DNA of 64,000 nucleotides from Macrothele yani. Taxonomy: Eukaryota > Arthropoda > Arachnida > Araneae > Macrothelidae. The notes beneath the pieces are model-generated. The model searched no databases and was not told the origin of the DNA. It was given only the letters and a program-made list of their open reading frames with translations. Numbering within the stretch: position 1 is the first letter of the stretch; each line of letters begins with the position of its first letter. Of this stretch, positions 1-9,319 are shown piece by piece. A program made the translations under genes and the position numbers. The DNA lies in contig CM077034.1 in assembly GCA_039090855.1 (NCBI GenBank), positions 10,494,984-10,558,983 of the forward strand, read 5' to 3'.

Positions 1-735
1 TTGAACCGCCATGAACTGCGTCACACTGTGCAATTCTGGCATGGAGTCTGTCGTACAGATGTTGGATGTAAGTTTGGGGTATTGAGTTCCAAGCATCCTC
101 AACCTGGACGCGTAAATCGGGGATGGTCGTGGCTGGAAAGTGAAAAAAGAACACCAAGAAGGAGACGTCTGATACCAACGAAATTTATACATAACGGAAT
201 ACAGAGGATAACGTGATCAAAACATTATGGCAAAATACAGCTGTATTTGCTGGTAAACTGAAAAATAACATTTCCATGTAACATGGTTAGTACGAGGTTG
301 AACCGCCATGAACTGCGTCACACTGTGCAATTCTGGCATGGAGTCTGTCGTACAGATGTTGGATGTAAGTTTGGGGTATTGAGTTCCAAGCATCCTCAAC
401 CTGGACGCCTCAATCGGGGATGGTCGTGGCTGGAAAGTGAAAAAAGAACACCAAGAAGGAGACGTCTGATACCAACGAAATTTATACATAACGGAATACA
501 GAGGATAACGTGATCAAAACATTATGGCAAAATACAGCTGTATTTGCTGGTAAACTGAAAAATAACATTTCCATGTAACATGGTTAGTACGAGGTTGAAC
601 CGCCATGAACTGCGTCACACTGTGCAATTCTGGCATGGAGTCTGTCGTACAGATGTTGGATGTAAGTTTGGGGTATTGAGTTCCAAGCATCCTCAACCTG
701 GACGCCTCAATCGGGGATGGTCGTGGCTGGCCGTG
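1..735 (-). repeat. 297-bp tandem array at the 3' end of TcA-1 (cut by window edge)
   Basis: About two and a half units of 297 bp are visible, and the array continues beyond the left edge. Each unit carries, in minus-strand order, the last ~40-50 codons of the TcA transposase (ending with a GGSTSY-type tail), a short AT-rich 3' flank, and most of the TcA terminal inverted repeat (AAAAAAGAACACCAAGAAGG is visible on the plus strand). The outermost ~8 bp of the terminal repeat is missing at each internal junction. The same unit makes up the arrays at 32770-38411 and 55853-60323. Unit identity is high by eye, with variants such as CGTAAATCG or CCTCAATCG. Confidence 0.93.
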
Positions 736-1597
736 GAGACCGGATAAGTCGTTGTCCCATAAAATCCCACACGTGCTCAATGGGGGAAAAATCCGGTGGC
801 CATGGAAGTTGTCTCACACCCTGAAGTGCATGTTGTGTTGCTCGTACCGTGTGTGGGCGTTCGTTATCTTGCTGGAAAACACCACGATGGACCGACCTTA
901 CAAATGGCACAACAACGGGCTGAATGATGTTGTTGATGTAGGAGGGGCTGTTTAACGTACCCGGTACAAACACTAGTTGTGCACGGGAGTGATAGCTGAT
1001 CGCTCCCCACACCAGGAGACCAGGTGTAGGCCCTGTGTGTCGCTGGCGGATGCAAGGAGGGTGGAGCCGCTCCCCTGTGCGTCTGCGAACACGCATACGG
1101 CCATCGGATGCTCCCAAGCAGAATCTGCTTTCATCGCTGAACACGACAGATCGCCATTGCGTTCTCCAGTGCAGACGTTGGCGACACCACTGCAGCCGTT
1201 CCTGACGGTGGGCTGGAGTCAGAGGTACACATGCCAGAGGCACACGTGCACATAGTCCTGCATCCAGTAGACGGTTGCGGATTGTTCGCACAGTCACCTC
1301 AGGTGCAACGGCAGCTCGGATTTGCGTCGCAGTGGATGTTCTGCGTGACAACGCCGCTCTTCTTATGCGTCGATCGGTCCGCTCATCAGTCCGTCTGTGA
1401 CTCCCGGTTCCACGTCTTCTCGTGTGAGAATGTTCCTCGGACCATCTACGCCACCATCGTACCACCACCGATACTTCCCGTCCAATTCGCTCCGCAATAC
1501 GACGATACGACCACCCGGCCTCGCAGAGTCCGACTAGACGACCTCGCTCAAAGTCCGATAACTGCTGAAATCGTACACGTCTTCCATGTCCAGGCAT
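707..1597 (-). pseudogene. Tc1-like transposase, TcA family, C-terminally truncated
   Basis: This would be a cut-and-paste DDE transposase acting in the nucleus on its own terminal repeats. I take the start at the Met opening MPGHGRRVRF, although the frame is open upstream to 1678. Residues ~11-60 look like the first helix-turn-helix (LSDFERGRLVGL) and ~60-120 hold the second DNA-binding part. Catalytic motifs are SDESRF (D155), QQDN (D244) and SPIEHVWD (E274). The D244-E274 spacing is 29 residues, against 34 in TcB and in classical Tc1. The frame ends early at a TGA where other units have TTA, so about 40 C-terminal residues are lost. It is the best-preserved TcA transposase here but probably inactive. 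Confidence 0.88.
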
Positions 1598-1889
1598 TGC
1601 AGCTTCTTCAGGGTCTTCGCACGTGTCCGTACGCCGACGACTGATTACATTCACTTCGCCGTACTCCTTAAATACCACCGACGATAATTTGCATATTATG
1701 CCGTGCTGTGGCGTAAGTGCTCACCGGTTGGTCCCGAGATTAACATCACACCTACGTAAACTCGACCCCATTAACATATGTAAATTTCATGATCGTCCGC
1801 CAATTCCTTCTTGGTGTTCTTTTTTCAATTTCCGCCAGTGTAGATTGTAGTTTTTAACTAAAAGGTTTATTCTTCATCACTTGTACATA

Positions 1890-2246
1890 CTTACAACGTG
1901 ATGACTTCTATTTAATTAAACAATTAGCACTAATCAGTGCAAAAGTGCTAGAGTTGAAGGAATCAAATGAACATTTTGAGAGTAAAATCGTCGATCATAG
2001 AATTGCACTGGATGATTACGCGCATCTTCAGGTTAACAAACTCAAAACTCCTTCTGTTGCTGGTCAGTATGTTCTTGTACCTAGAGAAACTCCCCTCGAC
2101 ATCACAAGAGGTTACAGGGGCAAATTTGAATAACGCCAACTCATCTAGAGAAAATTCTGGCTCGAAGTCATCAAATTTTGCTTCATTTCCACAAAGAATG
2201 GATTAGATTGCAGCAGTCTTTGCAGTTTGTCACCAACTTTATCAGC
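1890..2246 (-). pseudogene. hAT-like transposase remnant, C-terminal piece
   Basis: On the minus strand, short frames read FKFAPVTSCDVEGSFSRYKN and then NRRSFEFVNLKM. This matches the hAT dimerisation region as I know it (S-x-DVERSFS followed by R-x-S). The reading is broken by stops and frame changes. It is the C-terminal continuation of the pieces at 3644-3886 and 5432-5968; TcD-1 sits between this piece and the next. Function lost; the family call rests on motif recognition only. Confidence 0.7.
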
Positions 2247-2372
2247 TACACTATCTACCAACAAGTAATTGGACACCCATGCAATCGACGATATCTGCGG
2301 TCCTGATACACGTTACGGCCGCCGCCGTTAAATATCGTGTGGGAAACAACAACGCAACCAGTCGCATGCAAG

Positions 2373-3578
2373 ATGCCACGCAGTTCCGGAGCTCTCTGAT
2401 TTCGAGAAAGGTGTAATCGTCGGGTATCACAGAAATGGCCGATGACATATCCAGCGAGTTGAAGTACCCAAAATCGACAGTGGCCTACGTGATTGGCAAG
2501 TGGAAGATGAGAGGTGACTGTCGGAATGCGCCCCGACCCGACAGACCCACAAAACTGGGAGTTAGAAACCGACGGGTGCTGGCCAGAGAAATTCGGAAGA
2601 ACCGCACCAAATCGATGGGCCACATCCGCGAGGAGTTTCAACAGGCATCCGGGAGTGTTCTTTCGATGAATACCATCCGTAAGGAAGCCCATCTGCTCGG
2701 TTATCATGGACCCACAAGCCTTTGATCACCAAGTCCAATAGCGCTGCTCGGCTAACGTGGTGCAAAGAACGTCGACATTGGACCGTTGAACAGTGGAAAC
2801 AGGTTCTCTGGAGCGACGAATCAAGGTTCACCCTCTACCGTTCGGATGGCAGGGTCTGGGTTTGGCGTCTGTCTGGAGAACGCCTCCTGCCGGAATGTAT
2901 TGTGCCAACTGTGAAGTTCGGCGGCGGTGGAATTATGCTATAAGGGTGTTTCTCCTGGTATGGCACGGGACCCTTGGTCGCAATTCCTGGTAGACTCAAC
3001 GCCGAGACCTACTGCACCATTTTGGATGACCATGCACTTCCTACGTTGTGGCAGTTTTACGGGGTGGACCAATGTTACTTTCAGATGACAATGCCACCTG
3101 TCATGTTGCAATGCCACCTGTCAACTGTGAAGTTCGGCGGCGGTGGAATTATGCTATGGGGGTGTTTCTCCTGGTATGGCACGGGACCCTTGGTCGCAAT
3201 TCCTGGTAGACTCAACGCCGAGACCTACTGCACCATTTTGGATGACCATGCGCTTCCTACGTTGTGGCAGTTTTACGGGGTGGACCAATGTTACTTTCAG
3301 GATGACAATGCCACCTGTCATTTTGCGAGGTCCACCATGGCTTGGTATGGTGACAACGGACTGGCCTGCGCAGAGCCCGGACCTTCACCCTATCGAGCAC
3401 CTCTGGGACGAGTTGGAGCGTCGATTTAAGGGGTGCCTCCACCGTCCGAAATCGGTGAAGGAACTGACCTGTCTTCTCCAAGCCGAGTGGAAGAAAATAC
3501 CGCTAGCCGTCGTACAACGCCTGGTTGAGAGTATGCGCAGCTGTAATCGCCGCTCGTGGAGGCTCCACCAACTATTGA
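2373..3578 (+). pseudogene. Tc1-like transposase, TcD family, broken
   Basis: The N-terminus would start at the ATG at 2373 (MPRSS-ELSDFEKG), but an extra base near 2385 shifts the frame. A second shift, shared with TcD-2 and TcD-3, falls just before the second helix (ISSELKYPKSTVAYVIGKW). Catalytic motifs seen are [10 protein letters not shown], then DDNATCH in the second duplicate, then PDLHPIEHLWDELERR in another frame, and the tail ends AARGGSTNY with TGA at 3576-3578. A TAA at about 2941 replaces the expected Trp codon of LWGCFSWY, and the duplication at 2906-3337 repeats the core. The gene cannot make a functional transposase. Confidence 0.9.
2906..3337 (+). repeat. 216-bp direct tandem duplication inside TcD-1 transposase
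   Basis: The segment starting CAACTGTGAAGTTCGGCGG occurs at 2906 and again at 3122, exactly 216 bp apart, and runs through the second catalytic motif. The copies differ at only a few bases (for example CTATAAGGG against CTATGGGGG). TcD-2 and TcD-3 have a single copy, so the duplication is private to this insertion. Confidence 0.93.
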
Positions 3579-3643
3579 AGGTGAATAGACTTCGTTTTCC
3601 TTTGCTATCACAGGTGTCCACTTACTTGTTGGTAGATAGTTTA

Positions 3644-3886
3644 CTTTCCCCTTTGCTTGTTTTAACTCACCCACAGTTTGTTCCACAATTTCTAGTTCAT
3701 CGCTAGGTTTCATTCCTACAGTTTCAAGGCGGCACTAGATATTCCACTGAAGTTACATTTTATATATGCCAAGTTTCCAGACAAGGTATCAGAAAAGGAA
3801 TGTTGCACAATTTTAATGGAAGAAGAATGACAACAGTCAAATTCTTTAACTGTCCTGTCTAAGGAATCATAATTTGTGCAATATAA
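3644..3886 (-). pseudogene. hAT-like transposase remnant, middle piece
   Basis: The minus strand reads SGNLAYIKCNFSGISSAALKL and then, after a frame change, ELEIVEQTVGELKQAKGKV. This resembles the region upstream of the hAT C-terminal domain in hAT-like proteins that are common in arthropod genomes. It lies between TcB-1 and TcD-1 and joins the pieces on either side in order and orientation. Confidence 0.6.
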
Positions 3887-3888
3887 TA

Positions 3889-5429
3889 CACTGCTGGACA
3901 ATTGCTAAGGACGGATCATAAACGGCTATATAGCGCATAAAAAAGTAAGTGTGGTTGGATGCCAAGTGAAATAAAATAATGTCAGAATGCCAGGACATTA
4001 CAAGAAAGACAATTTATTGTGCTCTGAAATCCAGAAGGCTTTGGAACGTGTTCAAGGGACAAACAGGCCATTTTGTGCAGAATACGTAAACGTGAAAAAA
4101 ATGCAATTACCGTCCGCAGGCGTTCCGGCGTAAGATGTCAATACGGGATATGGCCACCAGGGAGGGCGATGCAAGATTCCACACGTCGTGTCATGCTTTG
4201 CACAACATTATCAAGCAGCTGTTGGGGTAATTTATCCCATTCCTCTGTCAGTGCACGGATGAGGGTGTCCTTGTTTATTGGAGGGCATTGGCGACCAGCA
4301 AGACTCCTCCCCAAAGCATCCCACACATTTTCAATGGGATTCAGATCTGGAGAACGTGCTGGCCATACGAGGCGTTGAATATCCTCGCTCTCAAGACACT
4401 CCTGGACAGCGACTGTTCGATGACATGTTGCGTTGTCGTCCATGAAAATGAATGTATCACCGACAGCACCACGGAACATGCGAACATGAGGTAGCAGAAC
4501 ATCATTAATGTATCGTTGGCCAGTCATAGTCCCAGTTGGAAGCACATAGAGGGACGTACGGCCATTGATCATGATGCCAGCCCATACCATGACACTACAT
4601 GTCGGATATCGGTCCCTTTCCTGTATGTTTGCTGGACAATATGCAGTACCACTGTCACGCCAGATCAGTTGTCGTCGACAATCAGACGATAGACTGTATC
4701 TACTCTCATCTGAGAAGAGGACAGCAGACCAGTCGTTATCAGTCCAATTGCGATGTTGATGGCACCATTGCAAACGGGCGGTACGGTGACGTCTGGACAA
4801 TGGGATGCACACAACAGGACGGCGGGCGTATAGTCCTCCTTCATGCAAACGTCTGGCGACAGATTTTCGGGAGATCCGCTTGCCAGTAGCAGCCATAAAC
4901 TGATTTGCTACCTCACTAGCTGTGCTGCGCCGGTGTCTTTTTGTTGATAGCACTATGTACCGATCTTCTGCAGGTGTCGTACTGCGAACACGACCTCCCC
5001 CGTGACGTTTGCTACACTCTCCATTTGTTTGAAATGATTTCCAAAGCCTTGAAACAACACTGTGGCTGACGTGGAACTCCCTGACAACATCCGTTATTTT
5101 TCGCCCTTCTTCAATCTTGCCAATAATACGGCCACGCGTCAAATCATCTAGGTGATGTCGGGAAGACATACTGAAAATTGCAAGTTCGTCAATTGATTCT
5201 TTCCGTTTCAACTTTGCGTTTGAACAACAACGGTCAATACGCGTCAAATCCTTTATATCTCTTATCAGCGCTATGACGTCACGAACAAGTTCGGCAGTCC
5301 AAAATTTGCATACGCACAACACGTCTTACTGTATCCCGCACTTATGCTAATTTCCACATTTTCCTGCCTTCCGTTTTATGGTTGCTATCGTTGCTATTGT
5401 CATCCGTTCTTAGCGATTGTCCGGTAGTG
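3889..5429 (-). mobile_element. TcB-1, Tc1-like transposon with open transposase
   Basis: Left end: TA then CACTGCTGGACAATTGC at 3889. Right end: GCGATTGTCCGGTAGTG at 5429 followed by TA. The ends are imperfect inverted repeats. The element is 1541 bp, a typical Tc1 size, and encodes one full-length transposase. It is inserted in the hAT remnant. TcB-2 (29973-31511, 1539 bp) is very similar, pointing to fairly recent activity of this family. Confidence 0.95.
4138..5169 (-). CDS. Tc1-like DD34E transposase, TcB family, full length
   Basis: An open frame of 343 residues from MSSRHHLDDLTRG; the frame is open further upstream, but this Met matches the usual Tc1 start. Residues ~8-45 form the first helix-turn-helix, followed by a basic GGGRVRSTT hook-like stretch at ~57-65 and a second DNA-binding segment to ~115. 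Catalytic residues are D154 (FSDESRY), D245 (MDDNATCH) and E280 (DLNPIENVWD), with exactly 34 residues between D245 and E280. There are no stops or frameshifts. The enzyme would cut and rejoin the element ends at TA sites. It is potentially active, though activity cannot be judged from sequence alone. Confidence 0.92.
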   Translation of the reverse strand: MSSRHHLDDLTRGRIIGKIEEGRKITDVVREFHVSHSVVSRLWKSFQTNGECSKRHGGGRVRSTTPAEDRYIVLSTKRHRRSTASEVANQFMAATGKRISRKSVARRLHEGGLYARRPVVCIPLSRRHRTARLQWCHQHRNWTDNDWSAVLFSDESRYSLSSDCRRQLIWRDSGTAYCPANIQERDRYPTCSVMVWAGIMINGRTSLYVLPTGTMTGQRYINDVLLPHVRMFRGAVGDTFIFMDDNATCHRTVAVQECLESEDIQRLVWPARSPDLNPIENVWDALGRSLAGRQCPPINKDTLIRALTEEWDKLPQQLLDNVVQSMTRRVESCIALPGGHIPY

Positions 5430-5431
5430 TA

Positions 5432-5968
5432 AAAAGCCGCATCCAGCCAAGTACCCCAGCGCGTTAAGACTGGTTGGAGAGGAAGTGGGAGCAATTTCTT
5501 CGAACTTCTGCACGCGAAGCGGAGCTTATATGAACATTTTTTTACCATTTGAAATTAGCTTATCTACATCAGGACAGTTGCTTCGAATCTTTTGGGCCAT
5601 TCTGTGCAAAGCATGTGATATGGACCATTTTCGAATAAAGTAGTTTAAGTCCCTTTGCTGCCTTAGTCATGTATGGAGCGGTATCTGTTACAAACAAGAT
5701 GATGTTTGCTCATTGTACACCATCTGGCCAGAGTAATTTCACTGAATCGTCAAAGATCATAGCAATAGTGGAAATGTTTACTTTTTGCAGATTTTCTTAG
5801 GTTAGAAGAAACACTTCACCAGGCTTGTCACATTTCATAGCGCCGATAATAACATTAGCTATGTATCTTACATTTACATCGCTTGTTTCATCTATTGAAA
5901 CCCATATCTTATTGTTGGCAACAGCAGATCTTATCTTACCTAAAGCATCTTCATAGCAGGCAGGCATA
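5432..5968 (-). pseudogene. hAT-like transposase remnant, central catalytic piece
   Basis: On the minus strand one reads NKIWVSIDETSDVNVRYIAN, FVTDTAPYMTKAAKGLK and QPVLTRWGTWLDAAFY in turn. These match hAT-type transposases: an acidic S-x-DE-x-(T/S)D segment, a TD-x-APYM segment, then PVLTRWGTWL. Several TAA/TAG/TGA codons and frame changes interrupt it. TcB-1 has inserted just after the LTRWGTWLDAAFY motif. N-terminal sequence is not seen beyond TcC. Confidence 0.8.
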
Positions 5969-5970
5969 TA

Positions 5971-7521
5971 CAGTGGTGTGCAAAAATTAAGGACGAAGAG
6001 GAGAAATTAGCATAACAGCGGAACCAGCCGGCAGAACGGACCGAAAGACCACTCAGGAGATAGACTAGGGTCCGGTACGGTAGGGCATGCGCATATATGC
6101 AGCATGACGTAGGGGGGAGTGTCGAAAGGGTATGAATCCCACGGGTGGTGTACGCTCAGCAATTCGGTGAAAGCTATTGCACGGTGTACATCGGTTTGAA
6201 CGACGTCGAGTTGCTGCCACCGTGTGATATGGCCAACAGGCAATCCAGTAGACGACATCTGGAGGACTTTACCCGAGGTCGCGTCATTGGGAAGTTGGAA
6301 GAAGGTCGAAGTGTGACTAGTGTGGCCGAGGAGTTCGGGATCGCTCACAACATCGTTTCACGAGCTTGGAGAGCCTTTCAAACGATAGGAACAGCTGTCC
6401 GAGAGTTTAGCAGTGGTCGTCCACGAGCAACCACGGCGGCGGACGACCGGTATATTGTCCTACAGGCGAGAAGAGACAGACGGCAGACAGCGGAAGAAAT
6501 CGCAAGGCACCTGCAACAGACAACTGGAGGGCCGTTATCGCGTTTTACCGTGGCCAGGAGGCTGCGCAAGGGTGGTCTATTTGCACGACGACCAGTACGG
6601 TGTGTGCCATTAACGCCTGCTCATCGGAGACGGCGGTTTCTGTAGTGCCAGGAACAAAAGAACTGGACACATCAGCAATGGGGTCGAGTTCTCTTTACGA
6701 ATGAGAGCCGATTTAGTCTGACGAGCGATTCTGGACGTATACACATCTGGAGAGAGCAGGGAACACGCAATCACATCTCCAACATCATCGAAAGGGATCG
6801 GTTTGGAGGTGGCGGAGTTCTCGTTTGGGGCGGTATCATGCTTGGTAGCCGTACTGACCTCCACATCTTCCAAAGAGGTTCAGTCACTGGTGTCCGCTAT
6901 TGTACCGAGGTTCTCCTGCCTCACGTGCGTCTGTTTAGAGGTGCTGTGGGTCCTGAGTTCCTCTTCATGGACGACAACGCTACACCTCATCGTACAGTGG
7001 CTGTCGCAGAGCTGTTGGAGAGTGAAGATATTCAACGCATGGATTGGCCCGCAAGGTCCCCGGACCTAAATCCAATCGAACATCTGTGGGACCTTCTCGG
7101 GAGACGCTTGGCAGCACGTCACCACCCGCCAGCAACGATTCCGCAGCTGCGATTGGCGCTACAAGAGGAATGGGCCGCGATACCTCAACAGCTCCTTGGC
7201 AACATCTTCCTCAGCATGGACAGACGGTTGTAAAACCTGCAATGCAGTCAGGGGTGATCATATCCCCTACTAAAGACTGGATTTTTCTTGGCAGCCACCT
7301 GTCACATGGACGTTTCTCTCTTCTGTCCAGTTGTGCTCGAAGCTACCTTTTCAATAAAGTGCCTTTTTATCCTTTGTATTCCTTGCTTGGACGGTTTTGC
7401 TCACTTGTCCCATATTCTTACATCTTGGGGATCTTATGGTATGATTTGAGTCGATGTGGAGCACTTCTGCACGACGTTACATTCGAAAAACCATCTCGTC
7501 CTTAATGTTTGCACGCCAGTT
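5971..7521 (+). mobile_element. TcC, Tc1-like transposon (inactive)
   Basis: The left end reads TA then CAGTGGTGTGCAAAAATTAA at 5971; the right end reads TTAATGTTTGCACGCCAGT, then TTA, at 7521. These are imperfect inverted repeats ending in the shared GGACGA block. Length is 1551 bp with one transposase gene on the plus strand. It sits at the boundary between the hAT remnant and repeat X1. Confidence 0.9.
6229..7233 (+). pseudogene. Tc1-like transposase, TcC family, one stop plus catalytic D-to-N
   Basis: The frame runs from MANRQSSRRHLEDFTRG to SMDRRL-stop at 7233, with a single in-frame TAG at 6643-6645 where related proteins have Trp. Motifs in order are: N-terminal helix-turn-helix, SSGRPRATT linker, the first catalytic motif reading FTNESRF (Asn in place of the catalytic Asp), FLFMDDNATPH and ARSPDLNPIEHLWD with the usual 34-residue spacing. 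It is clearly related to TcB but diverged. The stop and the D-to-N change both indicate inactivity. Confidence 0.92.
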
Positions 7522-7804
7522 TATGTGCTCCAACTTCATTCAATTTCTGTGCACTTTCTTGCGGGACACAGAAACTGAAGGAAATTAGAGCGGATTCTGG
7601 CAGGATAGTTTCTGAGAGAGAGAGAGAGCACACTAGATGGCGCCACCGTACAAACGTACGATTTTGCACATAAAAGGCAGAGAGAAATTAGGGAGGCTTA
7701 GGAATGAACACCTTTATATGTCACCGGGAGATTCCTACCCGAAAGCCGTCTATTAACGTGCTCGCCCGATGCACGTCGGATATTCAGCGATTGTAAGAAG
7801 TTCA

Positions 7805-7885
7805 CACTACCAGGCTAGCATTTAACCTGGGGATCCTCCATCAGTAGTCTCAATCTCTAACCACTAAGCTATCCGCCGTTCGATT
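7805..7885 (-). other. tRNA-derived block (SINE-like promoter) in X1
   Basis: On the minus strand the block reads GGATAGCTTAGTGG, a good A box, and ~45 bp on, CCAGGTTAAATGCTAGCC at the B-box position. The X2 copy keeps a better B box (GGTTCAAACC). It has no acceptor-stem partner I can fold and the B box is damaged, so it is a tRNA-derived retroposon part, not a working tRNA gene. Confidence 0.6.
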
Positions 7886-8222
7886 TCAAATTTGGAATAC
7901 GTGTACTCCATGCATACTCATTTATTCATAGAATCAACTGGAAGTATATTATTCGATCGCACAACTGGGTCTTATGCTGGGGAAATGGGCCGCCCAATTT
8001 TATGACAAATATAGTGATGAAGCGAAAATATATTATTTATGAGATTAACACAAATATAGTCAATGTAAAAACGTACATAAAGATACTTTATGTATAATTA
8101 AATTACTTGTGATCAGTGACTTTGTTGTACTAATTATTTATGTGTCACTTTACACATTTATTAAACAATTTCTTTTGAAATCTATAACATCTAAATTGAA
8201 GTAATCATCATCATCATCATTG

Positions 8223-8982
8223 TCAACCATTATCAATCCACTGCTGGACGAAGGTCTCCCCAAGTTTCCTCCACAACGGTCTGTCTTGTGCCAGTCTCCT
8301 CCATGTCACTCCAGCATATTTACGAATTTCATCCACCCATCTCCCATGTGGTCTTCTTCTGGGTCTTTTCCTGTCCCTTGGAATCCAATCTAAAATTTCG
8401 GCTGTCCATCGATGGTCTGTCCTTCTGGCAGTATGTCCAGCCCATTGCCATTTCAGGGATTTAACTCTGATCATGATGTCTTCCACTCTCGTCATTTTTC
8501 GGATCCACGAGTTCCTCTTCTTATCTCTCCTGGTTACACCAAGCATGCACCTCTCCATGCTGCTTTGAGTTGTCTGCAGCCTTTGTATGTCTCTTTTAGC
8601 TAAGGTCCACGTCTCTGCACCATATGTAAGCACTGGAAGGATGCATTGATCAAACACTTTTCTTTTAAGACATAATGGCATATTGCTCTTGAAAATTATG
8701 CTGTTTCTTCCAAAAGCTCTCCAGGCAAGTTTTGTACGCCGATTAATTTCTTCATCAATGTGACCCTCACTTGATATCTGCTGTCCAAGATAAACGTATG
8801 TGTCTGTTATCTCCAGCTTTTCTCCATCAATCGATAAATCTTCATTTCTTGTAAAAGCATTGAACATCACTTTTGTCTTCTGAAAGTTCATTTTTAATCC
8901 CACTTCTTTACTCTTGTCAGCAAGTTCCTGGATCACACTCTGCAGCTCTGATGGGGTAGTTGCAAAAATGACTACGTCATCA
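8223..8982 (-). pseudogene. LINE reverse transcriptase, C-terminal fragment
   Basis: The minus-strand frame begins inside the RT catalytic motif, reading LRFADDVVIFAT (the FADD box), and continues through the thumb (MNFQKTKVMF, YVYLGQQIS, INRRTKLAWRAFG) and the post-RT region (LPVLTYGAETWTL, KWQWAGHTARR, RPHGRWVDEIRK, GETFVQQWIDNG). The order is standard for endonuclease/RT-type LINE proteins. The endonuclease and most of the RT are absent because of 5' truncation, so it is a dead copy. The remaining 237-residue frame is uninterrupted, suggesting a relatively young insertion. Confidence 0.9.
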
Positions 8983-8984
8983 GC

Positions 8985-9060
8985 AAAACGAAGGTGGGTT
9001 AGAAAAACCCACCTTCGTTTTTGTGTAACCCAAAAACGAAGGTGGTTTTTGGGTTACACC
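8985..9060. repeat. Nested fold-back at the 5' end of the LINE copy
   Basis: The block AAAACGAAGGTGG appears, then its reverse complement CCACCTTCGTTTT, then the direct form again, within 76 bp. An outer pair GTAACCCAAAAA / TTTTTGGGTTAC encloses the last copy. The material comes from the RT sequence adjacent to the FADD box. This looks like template switching or snap-back synthesis during LINE integration. Confidence 0.85.
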
Positions 9061-9319
9061 TCCAAAATTGAAGTAATACGAGATTATACTTATATTTATT
9101 TACGCAGTTATTTGTAAGTACGTATGATTACTTATATTTGAGCATGTCATGTATCCGTTTACGATAAGATTTATTTTCAAAAATAAATAAATTAAATAAA
9201 TAACGAGATGGTTCAGGTTCTCATTTTTTACGCTTCTCCAACCGTAGGTTGAAGAAACGTATATGCTCCAGCTTTCTCCGTCAGCACGATAACTCGCGTA
9301 AAAATGGTTCGATTTCGAT

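Larger units (their letters stand above)
1..1840 (-). mobile_element. TcA-1, Tc1-like DNA transposon with 3' tandem array (partial)
   Basis: The 5' end of the element is at 1840, where the plus strand reads TTTCCGCCAGTG followed by TA, the usual Tc1 target dinucleotide. The same terminal repeat (CACTGGC...AAGAACACCAAGAAGG) bounds TcA-2 and TcA-3. The transposase reads on the minus strand and the 297-bp array follows it, so the other end lies beyond the window. The orientation is opposite to TcA-2 and TcA-3. Confidence 0.92.
2249..3641 (+). mobile_element. TcD-1, Tc1-like transposon inserted in the hAT remnant
   Basis: The left end is TA followed by CACTATCTACCAACAAG, and the right end is CTTGTTGGTAGATAGT followed by a T and TA. 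Ends are therefore inverted repeats of at least ~28 bp (through ATTGGACACC on the left). Length is 1393 bp against 1175 bp for TcD-2; the excess is explained by an internal 216-bp direct duplication. hAT-like sequence continues on both sides, so this is a nested insertion. Confidence 0.93.
8206..9064 (-). mobile_element. 5'-truncated LINE (RTE-like) with 13-bp target duplication
   Basis: The insertion is flanked by the 13-bp direct repeat AAATTGAAGTAAT (8193-8205 and 9065-9077). The 3' end, on the left, is a short (ATG)n-type tail, seen as CATCATCATCATCATTG on the plus strand. Simple tandem 3' tails are typical of RTE-type LINEs. Repeat X2 has the unoccupied site. The coding part is the C-terminal end of reverse transcriptase plus the downstream region. 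The 5' end is an abnormal fold-back (8985-9060). Confidence 0.88.
7524..9228. repeat. Dispersed repeat X, copy 1 (X1), containing a LINE insertion
   Basis: The stretch from GTGCTCCAACTTCATTC through the tRNA-like block and the AT-rich segment (e.g. CGCACAACTGGGTC) to about 9228 is shared with 29240-31600 (X2); its last ~100 bp also recurs inverted at 62985-63099 (X3). X1 is interrupted at 8206-9064 by a LINE and is followed at 9229 by the S1-bearing element, both absent from X2 and X3. No coding capacity is seen. Its class is unresolved; it may be a composite of a tRNA-derived SINE and an AT-rich element. Confidence 0.75.
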
